From assembly GCF_022682495.2 (NCBI RefSeq), contig NC_071397.1:12367082-12431081 (forward strand): a stretch of DNA of 64,000 nt, written 5' to 3'. The notes beneath the pieces were generated by a model. The model searched no databases. It was given only the letters and a program-made list of their open reading frames with translations, and had not been told where the DNA came from. This document shows, piece after piece, positions 63,197 to 64,000 of the stretch. The translations under genes were made by a program, and so were the position numbers. This stretch comes from Desmodus rotundus (taxonomy: Eukaryota; Chordata; Mammalia; Chiroptera; Phyllostomidae). Every line of letters starts with the position of its first letter. Position 1 is the stretch's first letter.

Positions 63197-63613
63197 GTTA
63201 CAGGCTGAATTGTGTGTGCCCCCTGCTCCCCTCAAAAAAGATGTTGAAATCCTAATTCCTAGGACCTATTGATGTGACCTATTTGGAATTAGGATCTTTG
63301 CAGATGATTAAGTCAAAACGAGGCCATTAGGGTGGGCCCTATTTTAAACGGCCGGTGTCCTTATAAACACGGGGGAAACAGGACGCAGGCACGCACGCGG
63401 GGAGAGCGCCTTGCGCTGCCACAGGCCGGGACCGCCAGAAGCCAGAGGAGAGGCTGGAGTCGGTCCTTCCCTAGCACGTTCAGGAGGGAGCATGGCCCCA
63501 TCAACAGCTTGACATCGGGCTTCTAACCTCCAGAGGTGGGGTCCCTCAGTTTTGGTTGTTTAAGCCTTCCTGTTAGTGGTACTTTGTTATGGCAGCCCTA
63601 GCAAAGCAATGTA
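63197..63613 (+). mobile_element. MLT1-type solitary LTR (ERVL-MaLR)
   Basis: About full length: TACAGGCTGAATTGTGTGTG, GATGTGACCTATTTGGAATT, AGGGTGGGCCCTATTTTAAA, GGTGTCCTTATAAACACGGG, AGGAGGGAGCATGGCCCC and the end TTTGTTATGGCAGCCCTAGC. Confidence 0.8.
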
Positions 63614-64000
63614 GCCCCACGCTGTTAAGAGCGCCCTCTTTCCGTGAAGAGTCCCCCTGGACATCCTGGCGCGCGGAGCAAGGCGTTCCTGGGCGAGGGC
63701 AACACAAACTTCACAAACGCGGAGACTGACGCCTGCAGCAGCATCCCCCTGCACACTGGCAGTAGCAAAGACAGGCAGAACTAACTGGAGCCACAGACGC
63801 ACGGCTCACACAGACAATTTATTATTTGACGTCCAGATCTGGTGAAAGTGTAGGTGGAGAGAGTTGTGTCAACAAGTATGAAATCTCTGACGTGGATTCA
63901 GGGAGGACAGCGGCACACACGGGCGCACGGAGCTCCCCCGGGAAGGAGATACGCGGCCGGGTCGGTCCCGCTTGGCCCCCCCCCCGGAGAACAGGAGTTG
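63614..64000. other. CpG-rich unassigned sequence at the right edge
   Basis: CpG density rises (GCGCGCGG near 63671, CGCGGCCGGG near 63951) with a run of nine or more C at about 63978. The 71-codon minus frame at 63587-63802 starts MRLWLQLVLPVFATASVQG, signal-like, but half overlaps the LTR end. No gene is supported. Confidence 0.3.

Noticed and set aside
63587..63802. 71-codon frame with a signal-peptide-like start
   Set aside because: Overlaps the end of the MLT1 LTR and has no support beyond composition.

Overview
This window looks like mammalian nuclear DNA, most probably from a bat (likely Yangochiroptera). It has spliced genes with GT-AG introns, a CpG island, and very low gene density. 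It carries tRNA-derived SINEs of the VES type, young half-LINE (HAL1) copies, mariner fragments, and the usual mammalian L1, L2, MIR, MER5A and MLT1 relics. The species call is inferred from repeats recognised from memory, not from a database search.

Only two genes can be supported, both on the minus strand. ENPP5, an ectonucleotide pyrophosphatase/phosphodiesterase family member, lies at about 8.25-20.1 kb. Its three coding exons join in phase into a complete 477-residue protein with every expected metal ligand and the catalytic threonine. A likely untranslated first exon sits in a CpG island at about 19.6-20.4 kb. The terminal coding exon of RCAN2, a calcineurin regulator, lies at 61496-61662, with a probable long 3'UTR running leftward to about 59.5 kb. 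The upstream RCAN2 exons lie beyond the right edge. The order ENPP5 then RCAN2, both on the same strand with tens of kilobases between them, matches human chromosome 6p as I remember it. ENPP4, the expected left neighbour, was not found.

Region by region: 0-8 kb holds old L1 sequence, a 2.5-kb HAL1 element and possibly the ENPP5 3'UTR. 8-20 kb is the ENPP5 locus; its introns carry an L1 3' end, a small inverted-repeat element, a chimeric mariner/MER5A element and a 1.9-kb HAL1. 20-59 kb is a gene-poor spacer built from L1, HAL1, VES, MIR, L2, hAT, mariner and MLT1 copies of different ages. 59-62 kb is the 3' end of RCAN2. 62-64 kb is intronic or intergenic, with an MLT1 LTR and a CpG-rich right edge.

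The most interesting material is in the mobile DNA. There are three HAL1 copies that lack ORF2, all with recognisable target-site duplications; one splits an L2 element. A non-autonomous mariner carries a piece of the older hAT element MER5A in its middle. A short L1 insertion was inverted by twin priming. I found no convincing new gene system. One unexplained 294-codon open frame at 53.5-54.4 kb deserves a search.
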